Translations under genes and position numbers: made by a program
The notes under the pieces: generated by a model
Seen by the model: only the letters and a program-made list of their open reading frames with translations
Database searches by the model: none
Told to the model about the DNA's origin: nothing
Part shown: positions 1-8,823 of the stretch, piece after piece
How positions within the stretch are numbered: the stretch's first letter is position 1
How the letters are laid out: each line of letters begins with the position of its first letter
Source of the DNA: Endotrypanum monterogeii
Taxonomy: Eukaryota > Euglenozoa > Kinetoplastea > Trypanosomatida > Trypanosomatidae
Length of the DNA: 44,376 bases
Direction: 5' to 3'
NCBI GenBank assembly: GCA_000333855.2
Contig: CM007344.1
Span: 106,855-151,230 of the forward strand

Positions 1-430
1 GACAAGAAACCTTTAGGTATTTTTTCGTAGTCGAAGGTTTTCTTACCGACGGCACTCATTTAAATTTCAGGTATCCACATCTTCTGAGACTTCAGCGACT
101 CGCACATCTTTGAATTTTTTTTTCCTAGTTGCGGTTGTTTAGCTGCCGTCACAGACCGTCACATAGAAATCGTTTTCCTTGTTGCACCACCTTGGATGCT
201 GATAGACTTTCCCTTCTGCCTCACACACACACACACACACACATATATAGATATAGATATAGATATAGATATAGATATCTACCAGACGCGTCTTCACTGT
301 ATCTCAGAAAAAAGAACTTGTGAGGGGAGACGAGCTGGAGGGTAATCAAGGACAAACACATTAAAAAAGACTTGGTCTTACCACCCGACAACGCCATACC
401 TCCACCACACCGCAAGCAGAAAAAAAAATA
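1..430. other. Upstream intergenic sequence / 5' leader of first gene
   Basis: No gene is supported here. The stretch holds AT-rich sequence, a CA tract that runs into a GATATA-type array, and a weak pyrimidine tract ending in AG at about 306-307 that could be the spliced-leader acceptor for the gene starting at 431. A purine/A run lies directly before that ATG. The left part may be the 3' untranslated region of a gene outside the window. Confidence 0.5.
222..279. repeat. CA microsatellite joined to GATATA array
   Basis: About ten CA units are followed directly by ATATAGATATAG-type hexamer repeats. This is simple sequence in the probable 5' leader or intergenic region of the first gene. Confidence 0.9.
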
Positions 431-3400
431 ATGAAAAGTGGAACCGGCGATGCCCCAGTGCGTCGTCGGCTGTTGCTGCATCCCCAAGAGACTATTGCTC
501 AAAACACCTCGCCACCGTCGTGCCCCTACTCAGTGGGGTCTCGTCCACCGAACGGCTTCGACACTGGGAATGAAGACGAAGTCATGAGTCTACCCATCGA
601 GAAGCGTACGGCCATGCTAAGGGCAACATCTGCATCAGGCTGCACCCCCAGCGGTAGTCGGCGCCAGCGGCCAGAAACGACGGAGGGAAACAATTTTCAT
701 GAAGTCACTGCCCCCCTTTCACCTACCTCGATTCGACCGCCACCGAGTACTCCACTGACTGCCGTCGCGCTAGAGGAAGCTGTGCCTTGTAGGCTCACTC
801 GAGGGGGCCCTAACGGGGAGCGGCACTTCGTGGTGCCATCTTTAATGCGGTCCACATCGCTCTTGGTGCACTCGGAGGCTATCGCAAAGATGACCCAGAT
901 GCACAGCTGCTCTTCCCCTCCTTCCTTGTCGAATCCATCAGGCAATCGTGTTGCCCTTGTATCTCTGATTGGTGGCTCGAGGTATTCTGTCGCTGCAAAA
1001 CATTCTTCTGGGGAAGGTGAGGTAGATGGGTGTACTGGCCCAAGCACCAGCGTTGTCGATGTCGGCTGCTTCTCGGTGCCCCCTCCCCCTCCGCCGAACC
1101 GCTCAACACCGGCGCAGTTCTCACGCTCCGAGAAATCGCTGTGGATAGCGACGAGAAACCCTAACGAGGGTATCGTAGCAGCTGACTGCAATGAATGCAC
1201 CACGTGCACAGGTGAAGGCAGCAAGGAGCTCCTCTCTCCCTGTGCACCTGACGGGGTACTTCCTGTGGGGGTGGAGCCAGACGCCGGCCAACCCCACACG
1301 ATGCGGATCGAATATATAAGCACCACACTCGACCAAGGAGATAAAAGCAACAGCACCACCACCGGTGGTGGCGGCGGTGCTGTTGCCGTCGCCGACCAGT
1401 GCAGCCACTTCGACGAAGCAGTAAAAAAGGCGGTGCCCCCCCTCAAGCAGAAGGATGTGGTCGTGCCACAGAACGACTCGCCACTGCCTGCATCGCTGGT
1501 GCTGCACCGAGCGGACATCGCCATTGGCTGTGAACAGGAGCGTCACACTGCTGCACTCACCGCGTCATTCGACAGTAGCCGGGGCAGCGCAACAGCAGAG
1601 GCGACCCCGCCGCAGACGAGATGGGGCGAGGAAGTCTCTTCGAATATGTCATCGCAGAGGCGCAGTAATATCGCGAGCTCGGCTACGCCGCAAGGGCAAG
1701 CCGTATTCGCTGCGGAGAATGCACTTCATCTGGAAACAACCACCCCGAATAAAGTCCAAGGCGCCACAAGGCCTCAACCGCAAGGCGGTTCTTTGCATGA
1801 ACAAGACAACAGCATCGCTGTCGATGATTACCTCTCGACGGTTGGCAAACGTGATTTTCGTAAGCATGGGTCGCCGTCAAGTGGGCGGGCGGCGGGTAGC
1901 AGCTACGGCTGCTCTGATGGTGGCAGCATACTAGAGAGTCACCAGGCATGCCACTTGACCCTGGATTCCCACGCCGACATGGAGGATGACGCTCACGGCA
2001 GTGTCGCATCTCTGAACAACAACATAGAATCGTTAGCACAGGATACACAGGAATCGGCTCAGCAACACCACGCTCGGTCCGCTGAGGGTGTCGTGGCCCT
2101 CTCCGGAGTGGGCGGCGTCGGGCCTCTCGTTTCTGAATATCCAATCTCTTTGACCTGCCAAGAAATCCCCTCGACTCGCCCGTCAGACACACATGCGGAC
2201 GAAACGGTTGACTTGCAGGATGACGACATGAAGCCGGTTCTGGAGCGTAGCAATGCCACGCTAGCAGAGTTCTCTACAAGGACATTGACCGCCTTCATGA
2301 CAGGATGCCAGGTTGCTTGGCTTCCGCCGATCGCGCTGACTGGATTGCCACGGGGTGTCCCACCCATGCAGACACCCCCTTTAGCGGCAGCAGAGGCGTC
2401 TGCGACGGGCGATTCATCGGAGATGAGTCTTCTTTTCAGACTCTACTGCAGAAGCCCCTCGGAGAGATCGGCAGAACGACTTGTGGAGATATTTTTTGAT
2501 ACGCAGCGGATGCGCTATGTGAACTGGGTGAACCATCTTTGCTTCGAGCACCTCTACGTGCACATGGTGGCATTGCGCGCTGTTTCTATGCTGGAAGTGC
2601 ACCATCGCCGTCTCACGTGCATGCTGCGTGACTTGTGTATCCGGGACACGATCGAGCTCTTCATGCTTCTCCTCCCTCGCCCTCGTGCTCCGAAGGCGTC
2701 TTCAAGACGGGGCATATTTTCTAGATTCCGCATTGCTCTGCACGCTCTCGGCGGTGACAGTCGCAAGAGAGAGGTCAGTATTGCTACAAACAAGTGCCAG
2801 GGGGGTTGCCACGTGGGTAGGCAACCCCAGCCTTCATCTTCAGCAGCGCCGCCCTCTGCTCCTCTCTGCCGGCTCACCGCAGTTGAGGATAAGGATAAAT
2901 GCGAGCCGCTGCGCGTTGAGCCGCTCTTCGCCTCGGAGCACTGTTATCCCGTTCACTCTACCGCCCGTGTATTCAAAGCGGGCAGTTGTGTGACCGATGG
3001 CCGCAAGACGAGTGGCGTCGGCGCCCCAGTGTCCTCTCCAACGGGAGGTGCGAGTCACACTGACGCAGAGGTGCTCCGTGTTGTTCCCGATACCAATAAT
3101 TCCGAGCATTCCATTCAAGATACATGTGTTTCTCGACGTGGGATACCGCGCCCGCTGAACAGGGTTTACCGAGACTACCACCTACTGGCAGCAAAAAAAG
3201 CGAGGCGCAGCAGCGCACCCTCCACCGTGTCATCGGCTACCTCGTGGCTACCACGCCTGGGGAGGAAAACATCGGAGAAGGCTTCAGGGATCATCCCCAA
3301 CACAACGGCGCGTTCAGAAATATATTGTGTGACATGTTGCGACGGCTGTTGTACTCCCTCCTCACAGCACCTCCTCGATCACGGAAGGGCGAGGCAGGAA

Positions 3401-3559
3401 CATGCGAACAAGGTGCTCATCGATGGTGAACAGAGCGTCGAAGAATGTATACTGCCACACAAGTGCAATCGCTCAACACAACTCACGGCGATGGAAATGG
3501 CGAACCCCAATTTTTTGAACCTCTTCGATGCGGACGCCCTCGAAAAATTCGCTCCTTAG
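431..3559 (+). CDS. Conserved-looking hypothetical protein, low complexity, 1042 aa
   Basis: I do not recognise a family. The ATG at 431 is the first in a 1042-codon frame, and the frame shows coding-type composition throughout. Most of the protein is hydrophilic and rich in Ser, Thr, Pro, Gly and Ala, with short homopolymers (a run of Pro near residue 220, Gly around 316-321), as in disordered regulatory or cytoskeletal proteins of trypanosomatids. The exception is a compact segment at about residues 660-760, rich in Leu, Phe, Tyr, Arg and His, which looks like a folded helical module; a basic stretch follows. Near residues 970-990 there is a Cys-rich patch (CVTCCDGCC) that might bind metal, although the spacing is not a standard zinc finger. 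No signal peptide or clear membrane span is visible. Function unknown. Confidence 0.85.
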   Translation: MKSGTGDAPVRRRLLLHPQETIAQNTSPPSCPYSVGSRPPNGFDTGNEDEVMSLPIEKRTAMLRATSASGCTPSGSRRQRPETTEGNNFHEVTAPLSPTSIRPPPSTPLTAVALEEAVPCRLTRGGPNGERHFVVPSLMRSTSLLVHSEAIAKMTQMHSCSSPPSLSNPSGNRVALVSLIGGSRYSVAAKHSSGEGEVDGCTGPSTSVVDVGCFSVPPPPPPNRSTPAQFSRSEKSLWIATRNPNEGIVAADCNECTTCTGEGSKELLSPCAPDGVLPVGVEPDAGQPHTMRIEYISTTLDQGDKSNSTTTGGGGGAVAVADQCSHFDEAVKKAVPPLKQKDVVVPQNDSPLPASLVLHRADIAIGCEQERHTAALTASFDSSRGSATAEATPPQTRWGEEVSSNMSSQRRSNIASSATPQGQAVFAAENALHLETTTPNKVQGATRPQPQGGSLHEQDNSIAVDDYLSTVGKRDFRKHGSPSSGRAAGSSYGCSDGGSILESHQACHLTLDSHADMEDDAHGSVASLNNNIESLAQDTQESAQQHHARSAEGVVALSGVGGVGPLVSEYPISLTCQEIPSTRPSDTHADETVDLQDDDMKPVLERSNATLAEFSTRTLTAFMTGCQVAWLPPIALTGLPRGVPPMQTPPLAAAEASATGDSSEMSLLFRLYCRSPSERSAERLVEIFFDTQRMRYVNWVNHLCFEHLYVHMVALRAVSMLEVHHRRLTCMLRDLCIRDTIELFMLLLPRPRAPKASSRRGIFSRFRIALHALGGDSRKREVSIATNKCQGGCHVGRQPQPSSSAAPPSAPLCRLTAVEDKDKCEPLRVEPLFASEHCYPVHSTARVFKAGSCVTDGRKTSGVGAPVSSPTGGASHTDAEVLRVVPDTNNSEHSIQDTCVSRRGIPRPLNRVYRDYHLLAAKKARRSSAPSTVSSATSWLPRLGRKTSEKASGIIPNTTARSEIYCVTCCDGCCTPSSQHLLDHGRARQEHANKVLIDGEQSVEECILPHKCNRSTQLTAMEMANPNFLNLFDADALEKFAP

Positions 3560-3588
3560 GCGGCGTGCGCGGATGGCAGAAAAACGTA

Positions 3589-3603
3589 CATATATATATA
3601 TAT

Positions 3604-3635
<32 letters not shown>
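3589..3635. repeat. TA microsatellite
   Basis: Interrupted TA dinucleotide array about 30 bases after the stop codon of the first gene, within its likely 3' untranslated region. Confidence 0.9.
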
Positions 3636-4392
3636 GCTGATCTGAATGCATGTGTGCTTGCGTTTTGCACACCGATCCTCTAAACACAAATAGAAGTCAA
3701 TATCGTTGCAGCTAGTAGAGGGTGGGGGAGTAGGCGGAAGAGAGGGGGTCGGGGAAGGATGTGTCCAGTTCGTCGCCCGATTTAATTAATGAATATGTAT
3801 AGTGTTTCTCTGAGTGGGTATATATATAGAATTTTTTTGTTGTTTGCGTTCTTGTGTGTTAGCTCGTGAGAGGCGGGCGTGTGCGTGGTGCTCGCGTCCT
3901 CCCCTGGAAGGGGGTGGGGAAAAGACGGCCACTGCAGCAATGTTGTGGTGTGACGAGAAACACCATGTCGGCTCTGGAGAAGATTCCGCACGTGCACAGC
4001 TATTTAGTATTTTCCCTTTCTTTAGTTGTGTTGAGTCCTCCCCCCCCCCCGCACCACACGCACAGACACACCAGCTCACGCATATCTTTGCCACGGTACA
4101 GCCGCGTTCGTCGCAAACGCCCACCTCTCCTCCTCCAGTCTTGTTGGAAATGCCCTCCGCCACGCACAAACCTCCCATCTGACCGCCCCCCTCTGTATAT
4201 TCTATATGTGTACACTTTTGTCGTGCTTGCTGGATGGCGTGCAGGCCCCTCCCTTGACCCCGCGCCCTTCGTAGAGGGCAGGGGTGAGGGGTTCAGAGAA
4301 AGCATGTGGTACGTATGCGCATAGAGCGGCAACGGCCACAGATAGTTTTGAAGATGCTAAGATTTCTTTATATGTATAAACATATTCATGGG

Positions 4393-4419
4393 TATATATA
4401 TATATATATATATATATAT
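4393..4419. repeat. TA microsatellite
   Basis: Uninterrupted TA array of about 13 units in the intergenic region. Confidence 0.9.
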
Positions 4420-4831
4420 GATTACGTACATCTGTAAGCATATATATGTGTCTATAGAAATCAATAAGACAACGAGCTCAGTGCACTTTCATACAGTTTA
4501 AGTGGCGAAAAAAAAAGGTTGGAGGGGAGAAGCGGCGAGTTCCGAAAGAGAGGTGGGCAGGGGGGGGGTCAGAGGGGTTGTGGCGCTCACCCATCCTCAT
4601 CCCCCTTCTCTCACCTTCCTCTTCCCTTTTAACCGGGTCTGGGTTGATAGAAACTAATAAAGGCACGAAAAAAGGTGTTGGGATGGGCACGTCCCCATAT
4701 GGATTTGCACGCTGATGCAAGGTTTTTCATCCTCACGAGGACCATCGAAGAAATGTGTCCCCCATCCAACCGGGATACCAACGACCAGAAATGTTTTCGC
4801 TCCTCTCCATTTTCCTTTCCTCATGTCCTGT

Positions 4832-4872
4832 CACACACACACACACATACATATATATACATATATATGTAT
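4832..4872. repeat. CA-TA composite microsatellite
   Basis: CA units pass into TA units and end in a short TG-type segment, then a run of G. It is one of several CA/TA/TG composites in the window. Confidence 0.85.
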
Positions 4873-4988
4873 TGGGGGGGGGTTCGTTTCTTACCTGCTA
4901 CACATTTTAACGAGTTCAGTTCACGCGCAGCGGGGGTACAGGTGCATCGACCCCGGAATACACACAGACACAGACAGAACCCTCGCAT

Positions 4989-5025
4989 CCCCCCTCCCTC
5001 TCTCCCTTTCCCCATTCGCGCCAAG
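4989..5025 (+). promoter_or_regulatory. Probable spliced-leader acceptor for HAD gene
   Basis: A long C/T tract is followed by the first AG at 5024-5025, 54 nt before the ATG at 5080. There is no AG between a second T-rich tract and the ATG, which makes this the best nearby acceptor. Inferred from the general trypanosomatid rule; no transcript data. Confidence 0.5.
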
Positions 5026-5079
5026 CCACATTTAAATTTCTCTTGTATCGGTTTTTTTCTTCTATTCCTCTTGCCGCTC

Positions 5080-6057
5080 ATGTCGATTGACGTCAGCCTC
5101 TGTGATCGTTATGTAGTCTTCCTGGACATTGACGGCGTTCTCTTGCCGGTCCCAAAGTTTACCTTTGGCGGCGGCGACCTCAACGCCGAGTGTGTACGGC
5201 GTCTGAAGGCATTCATCGCTGCAATTGGAGGGCGGGATAAGGTGACGGTGGTGTTGTCTTCCACCTGGCGCAACCACCCCGCTATGGTGGACCGTTTGAA
5301 TGCCTTTCTCCAACAAGAAGCCGGTGACGGCATCCCTCTTGTTGCCGATGGGACACCCAACGGAACCGTGCTAGTGAGCTCGGTGACATACTATGCCGAT
5401 GACCCGTCGGAGCAGCGTCTCGTACGCGATCGTGTTGATGAGGTCTACCGCTGGTTGCACACACACATCACCGAACACCCGGAGGCGATAGGTGGCCGAT
5501 GGATTGCCATAGATGACATGAAGCTCGATGTGGACGAGCGCATGTGCAATCATTTTCTCCACACTCAGACGGACGTCGGCATAACAGACGAGGATGTGGA
5601 CACTGCCATAGCCATGATAGCATCTCATCCAAGCCCGGAGGCAGCCTACGCCTCTGCCGTCGCTGCTCTCGCTGACCCAGCACTCAAAGAGGAGGAGATT
5701 AAGATCCACAAGGTGCTGCAGTCTCGCCTGGAGGCGCAGCTTGCCGCCACCAAAGCGGAGCTCGCACTCGTACAAGAGAAGGCAGCAGCCCTCTCGGCGG
5801 AAAAAAAAGAACTCCTCAAAGAACTCTCTGACAAACAACGGTCTATGGAGGACATGCGGTACCGTTTGGCTGTCACCGAATTCTCCAAGCGCTACCCTTC
5901 CCTCGCCGAGGCGGTGGAGCTGGCTAGCACCAAGACGGGTGATGAGAGGCGTGATATGGACGCGGCTATCCGAGCATTCGTGACGCTTCTCATGAACCGT
6001 AAAGAGCTCCTAAAGAAAATGCGCAGTGATGCCAAGAAAGCTAAGAGGGCTTCATGA
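5080..6057 (+). CDS. HAD-fold protein, RNA-repair (SAK) type, with coiled-coil tail
   Basis: The protein has 325 aa from the ATG at 5080. I chose this start because it follows a probable splice acceptor and gives a clean HAD domain at the N-terminus; the upstream open frame is low complexity. Residues about 10-175 carry HAD motifs: DxDGV with D16 and D18 (nucleophile and acid/base), a Ser/Thr motif around S60-W63, and the acidic pair D145-D146. The motif pattern resembles the HAD domains described in 'Swiss Army Knife' RNA-repair proteins, so a phosphatase acting on nucleic-acid ends is possible, but the substrate is unknown. Residues about 205-290 are Lys/Glu/Ala/Leu-rich and predicted by eye to form a coiled coil, suggesting oligomerisation or a partner. 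No targeting signal is visible. I am fairly sure of the fold and unsure of the role. Confidence 0.8.
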   Translation: MSIDVSLCDRYVVFLDIDGVLLPVPKFTFGGGDLNAECVRRLKAFIAAIGGRDKVTVVLSSTWRNHPAMVDRLNAFLQQEAGDGIPLVADGTPNGTVLVSSVTYYADDPSEQRLVRDRVDEVYRWLHTHITEHPEAIGGRWIAIDDMKLDVDERMCNHFLHTQTDVGITDEDVDTAIAMIASHPSPEAAYASAVAALADPALKEEEIKIHKVLQSRLEAQLAATKAELALVQEKAAALSAEKKELLKELSDKQRSMEDMRYRLAVTEFSKRYPSLAEAVELASTKTGDERRDMDAAIRAFVTLLMNRKELLKKMRSDAKKAKRAS

Positions 6058-8696
6058 CAGACGATCGAACGAAACCGTTCTTGGTTGTGGCTAGTCTTCT
6101 CGCACTTGAGCGTAAGCGGAGAGGGGTATGCCGCGGATACACCTTTCTCAGGCCGTCCGCCCGTCAGGGGGCAGAGACTTTATAAAAATTGAGTTGCCCA
6201 AACCCCTCCCCCCCCAAAAAAAAAAGTCGGTTTGCACACAGTAAGTTGCCGACTGCGTTTTTCTGGTTCGTACGCATTAGTGGACAAGGTGAACCCCCTC
6301 TCCCTTTCTTCCCTTTCCTTCCCCCCTAGAAGAGGGACGAGGAAAATAACAAAGGGGCAACACGGTATCCCCCCCTCCCCCCCCCAAGATCGCAGCAGCT
6401 GTAACCCGCTCCCCTTTTTCTCGCGTCGATACTGAGTAGACGTACTTGTGCATACTTGTTGGGGCATGTGTGCCAAATGCTTTAGCCTTCTTTAGTTATT
6501 TATTTGAATGTGTCCCTGGTATCCTCATGGCTCTTGTCTGCTTTCTTCCCCTATCTTTCCTGTCTGTCTGAGTGGAGAGGGCTTGTGCTTGGACTCTACC
6601 TCTGTCCTACTCTTAGAGTGTTGTCGCCTCATCCACGCATTAGGCGCATATCATTTGTGTTCAGGGTATGTGGTGGCAGGTCAAAATAAGGGGGACATCG
6701 AAGGGGAGGAGGAATTCTTTCAAAGGAAGCAGCTAAGACTGAAGTTGGCCGTACTCACAACTTGTTTCCCTTCTTGTTTCTATGACAATTTTTTTTTCTG
6801 TCACTCAATCCCTCCCCCCCCTCCCCCGCACCTTCCTTCAGTCCATGCACTTTTATGGGATCTTAAATGCTTGGCTGCTTTCATACGTCGCTCTCCTTAA
6901 ATGATGCGAATCAAAAATGTGGGTGCATCGCCTGAACGTCATTTTCGAGGTGCACGGTGAACCTGTTTTGTTCTCCCGCTCTCCTCCTCTTGTCGATGTT
7001 GAGTAGCGTGTCTTTTTCCGGGAGGGTTTTTTTTTTTCGGGTCTCCGTGTTGCTCTAGTATGTGAGGTTACGGTCTGTGGCGCGTCTTCAATGGTAGCTT
7101 CGTGACTCGCTTCCCACCCAACCGTTCACGTTTCTCTCTTTTCCCGTCCACAGATCCTCTTCTTATTTCTGCTGGCGTTTTTTTTGTGTTGTTTTTCGGC
7201 CTACATTGACGGCGGCAAGTCAGTGCTCCGGCCCACGTGGCCACGCACGGGCCCCATCATATCAGACTACGCTGCGCTTCCTATCCTTGCGGTTCTCTTA
7301 CAGCCACAATCGACTAACCGAGAAAAAAAAAGAAAAAAAATACTGCAACGAAGGAAATAAAAAATGCATTCGTTGCACGTCTTTACCGCCATTGTTGAAG
7401 GAGTGGAGCAACAGCAAAAAAAAAAACAAGAAGTTGAAGAAAAGAGGACTGTCCGAGGGGGGGGGGCATCGAAGGAGACAATATACTTCTCTGAAGATTT
7501 GATAGACCATACCTCTCTTTTTTTTCCCTCCTCTCCTTTTTTTTTTCCAATCATACAGAGACAAACATAGGTAGACCTTTTTCTGCAAAGGCACGCACAC
7601 CCACATATACACATTCTCGTACGCTCTGGGGGAGGAAAGGGAGCATAAACCTTACATAGCTCATTCTCAGTATAAAACAACATCCCGACGTCCTAGCGCC
7701 CCCCTCCTTCATCTATCCATCCATTCCTTTCTCCTTGTTGACAAGATTGTGCATATCGCCACTCTCAACATCACCACCACCACCGAGTTGGCGGTGACAC
7801 AAGGGCGTACGTAGAGAAACACGTACCTACCCCCCCTTTTTTAACGTTTATTCAGTGATGTTCTCCTACACATAAAAATACCCACGGAAAACACAGGCGA
7901 GCATGCCCACACACATTTCACAGCCCCCCCCCTCCCCCTTTCCGTCCCTTTCACACACAGACACACACACACACACCGCGTCAAAAATATACACTTTCCC
8001 TCTTCAACATCATCGCGCCAAAATTGAGCACGCTGGTGCTTACTCATAGGTTCAGCTGTACGCTTCCTTAAAAAGAGGAGGGCGGGGGAAAGGTGCCATC
8101 GTATGCAAATACCTCTTACTTCACATATCCAAACCACATATCTACTCAGACATACGACTACAAATCAAAAATACATACTTTGGGTGCCTCTCTGCTTCTT
8201 CACTTCTCCATTCCTGCTACCCCTTCATCTCTCACCCATCACACACACACACATAACACACATCGGCGCACACGTACACACATGTCTTGAATCTTTCGTC
8301 CTTTCGCACACAACAAACGCACATCGACACTCATTGCACAGTATTCTTCGTCCCCCTCTTCCTCCTTCCGCCCCCCTTTTCCCCTCCCGTGCATATCATT
8401 GTACATCGCTTTTTTTTTCTGTTTTTTTGCGCTTTTGGGTTAGATGACATACCGCCCTGTTGTCGGGGTAAGGTATCTTCCCTTTTTTTTTCTATTACCT
8501 TTGCTCCGCGACGTGTATGGGGCTTTTATTCTGCGAATAATCAATCAAGTACTCCATTGTCACGTCCTCCACCGACTCCCCGTCTCTCCCATCCTCTTTC
8601 TGCTCTTTGGGATTTATCCAGGCACGCCCACGCTGACCTTCCCCCCCCTCCTTCCCTCCCTCCCTCCGGCGAGTGTAGTGGACGAAAAAGCACGCC

Positions 8697-8717
8697 GTTT
8701 TTTCTCAATTCTTTAAG
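8697..8717 (+). promoter_or_regulatory. Possible spliced-leader acceptor for RAD54-like gene
   Basis: A T-rich tract ends in AG at 8716-8717, immediately before the CA-TA-TG microsatellite, 107 nt from the ATG. A second AG at 8811-8812 would leave only 11 nt of leader and seems less likely. Confidence 0.4.
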
Positions 8718-8729
8718 ACACACACACAA

Positions 8730-8760
<31 letters not shown>

Positions 8761-8780
8761 TGTATCTGTGTGTGTGTGTG
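8718..8780 (+). repeat. Palindromic CA-TA-TG composite microsatellite in 5' leader
   Basis: CA units (8718-8728), a TA array (about 8733-8758) and TG units (8767-8780) are arranged so that the arms are complementary. In RNA this could form a long hairpin ending 43 nt before the start codon of the RAD54-like gene. Confidence 0.85.
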
Positions 8781-8823
8781 CTTCGGGGTGTGTACACTTC
8801 CCATCTTTATAGACAATACTACA

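Larger units (their letters stand above)
3560..5079. other. Intergenic region, simple repeats
   Basis: There is no supported gene in this 1.5 kb. It contains TA arrays, C-rich and G-rich homopolymers and a CA/TA composite tract. The reading frame of the next gene stays open back to 4675, but that part is pyrimidine-rich low-complexity sequence and lies upstream of a good splice acceptor, so I treat it as untranslated. Confidence 0.6.
6058..8823. other. Long intergenic region without a supported gene
   Basis: This 2.8 kb stretch holds only short frames on either strand (at most about 138 codons), all of biased, low-complexity composition. It has many T- and C-runs, C-then-A homopolymer junctions (about 6205-6226), possible splice-acceptor-like tracts (for example ending near 7152), and CA repeats. 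The 537 bases before 8824 are open in the frame of the next gene but read as Pro/Leu/Ser/His low complexity and TA-encoded Ile/Tyr repeats, so I treat them as leader sequence. A small or decayed gene cannot be excluded. Confidence 0.55.

Noticed and set aside
4675..5079. In-frame 135-codon extension of the HAD protein
   Set aside because: It includes translated CA/TA microsatellite and lies upstream of the acceptor at 5025; the HAD domain begins directly after ATG 5080.
6508..6900. 130-codon frame in the long spacer
   Set aside because: Composition is Cys/Leu/Ser/Pro-rich from a pyrimidine-rich strand, with a poly-Phe and a poly-Pro run; it looks like chance.
8287..8823. In-frame 179-codon extension of the RAD54-like protein
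   Set aside because: It reads as Pro/Leu/Ser/His low complexity and TA/TG-encoded Ile/Tyr/Cys/Val repeats, and lies before a likely splice acceptor. Pyrimidine-rich spacers often lack stop codons by composition alone.
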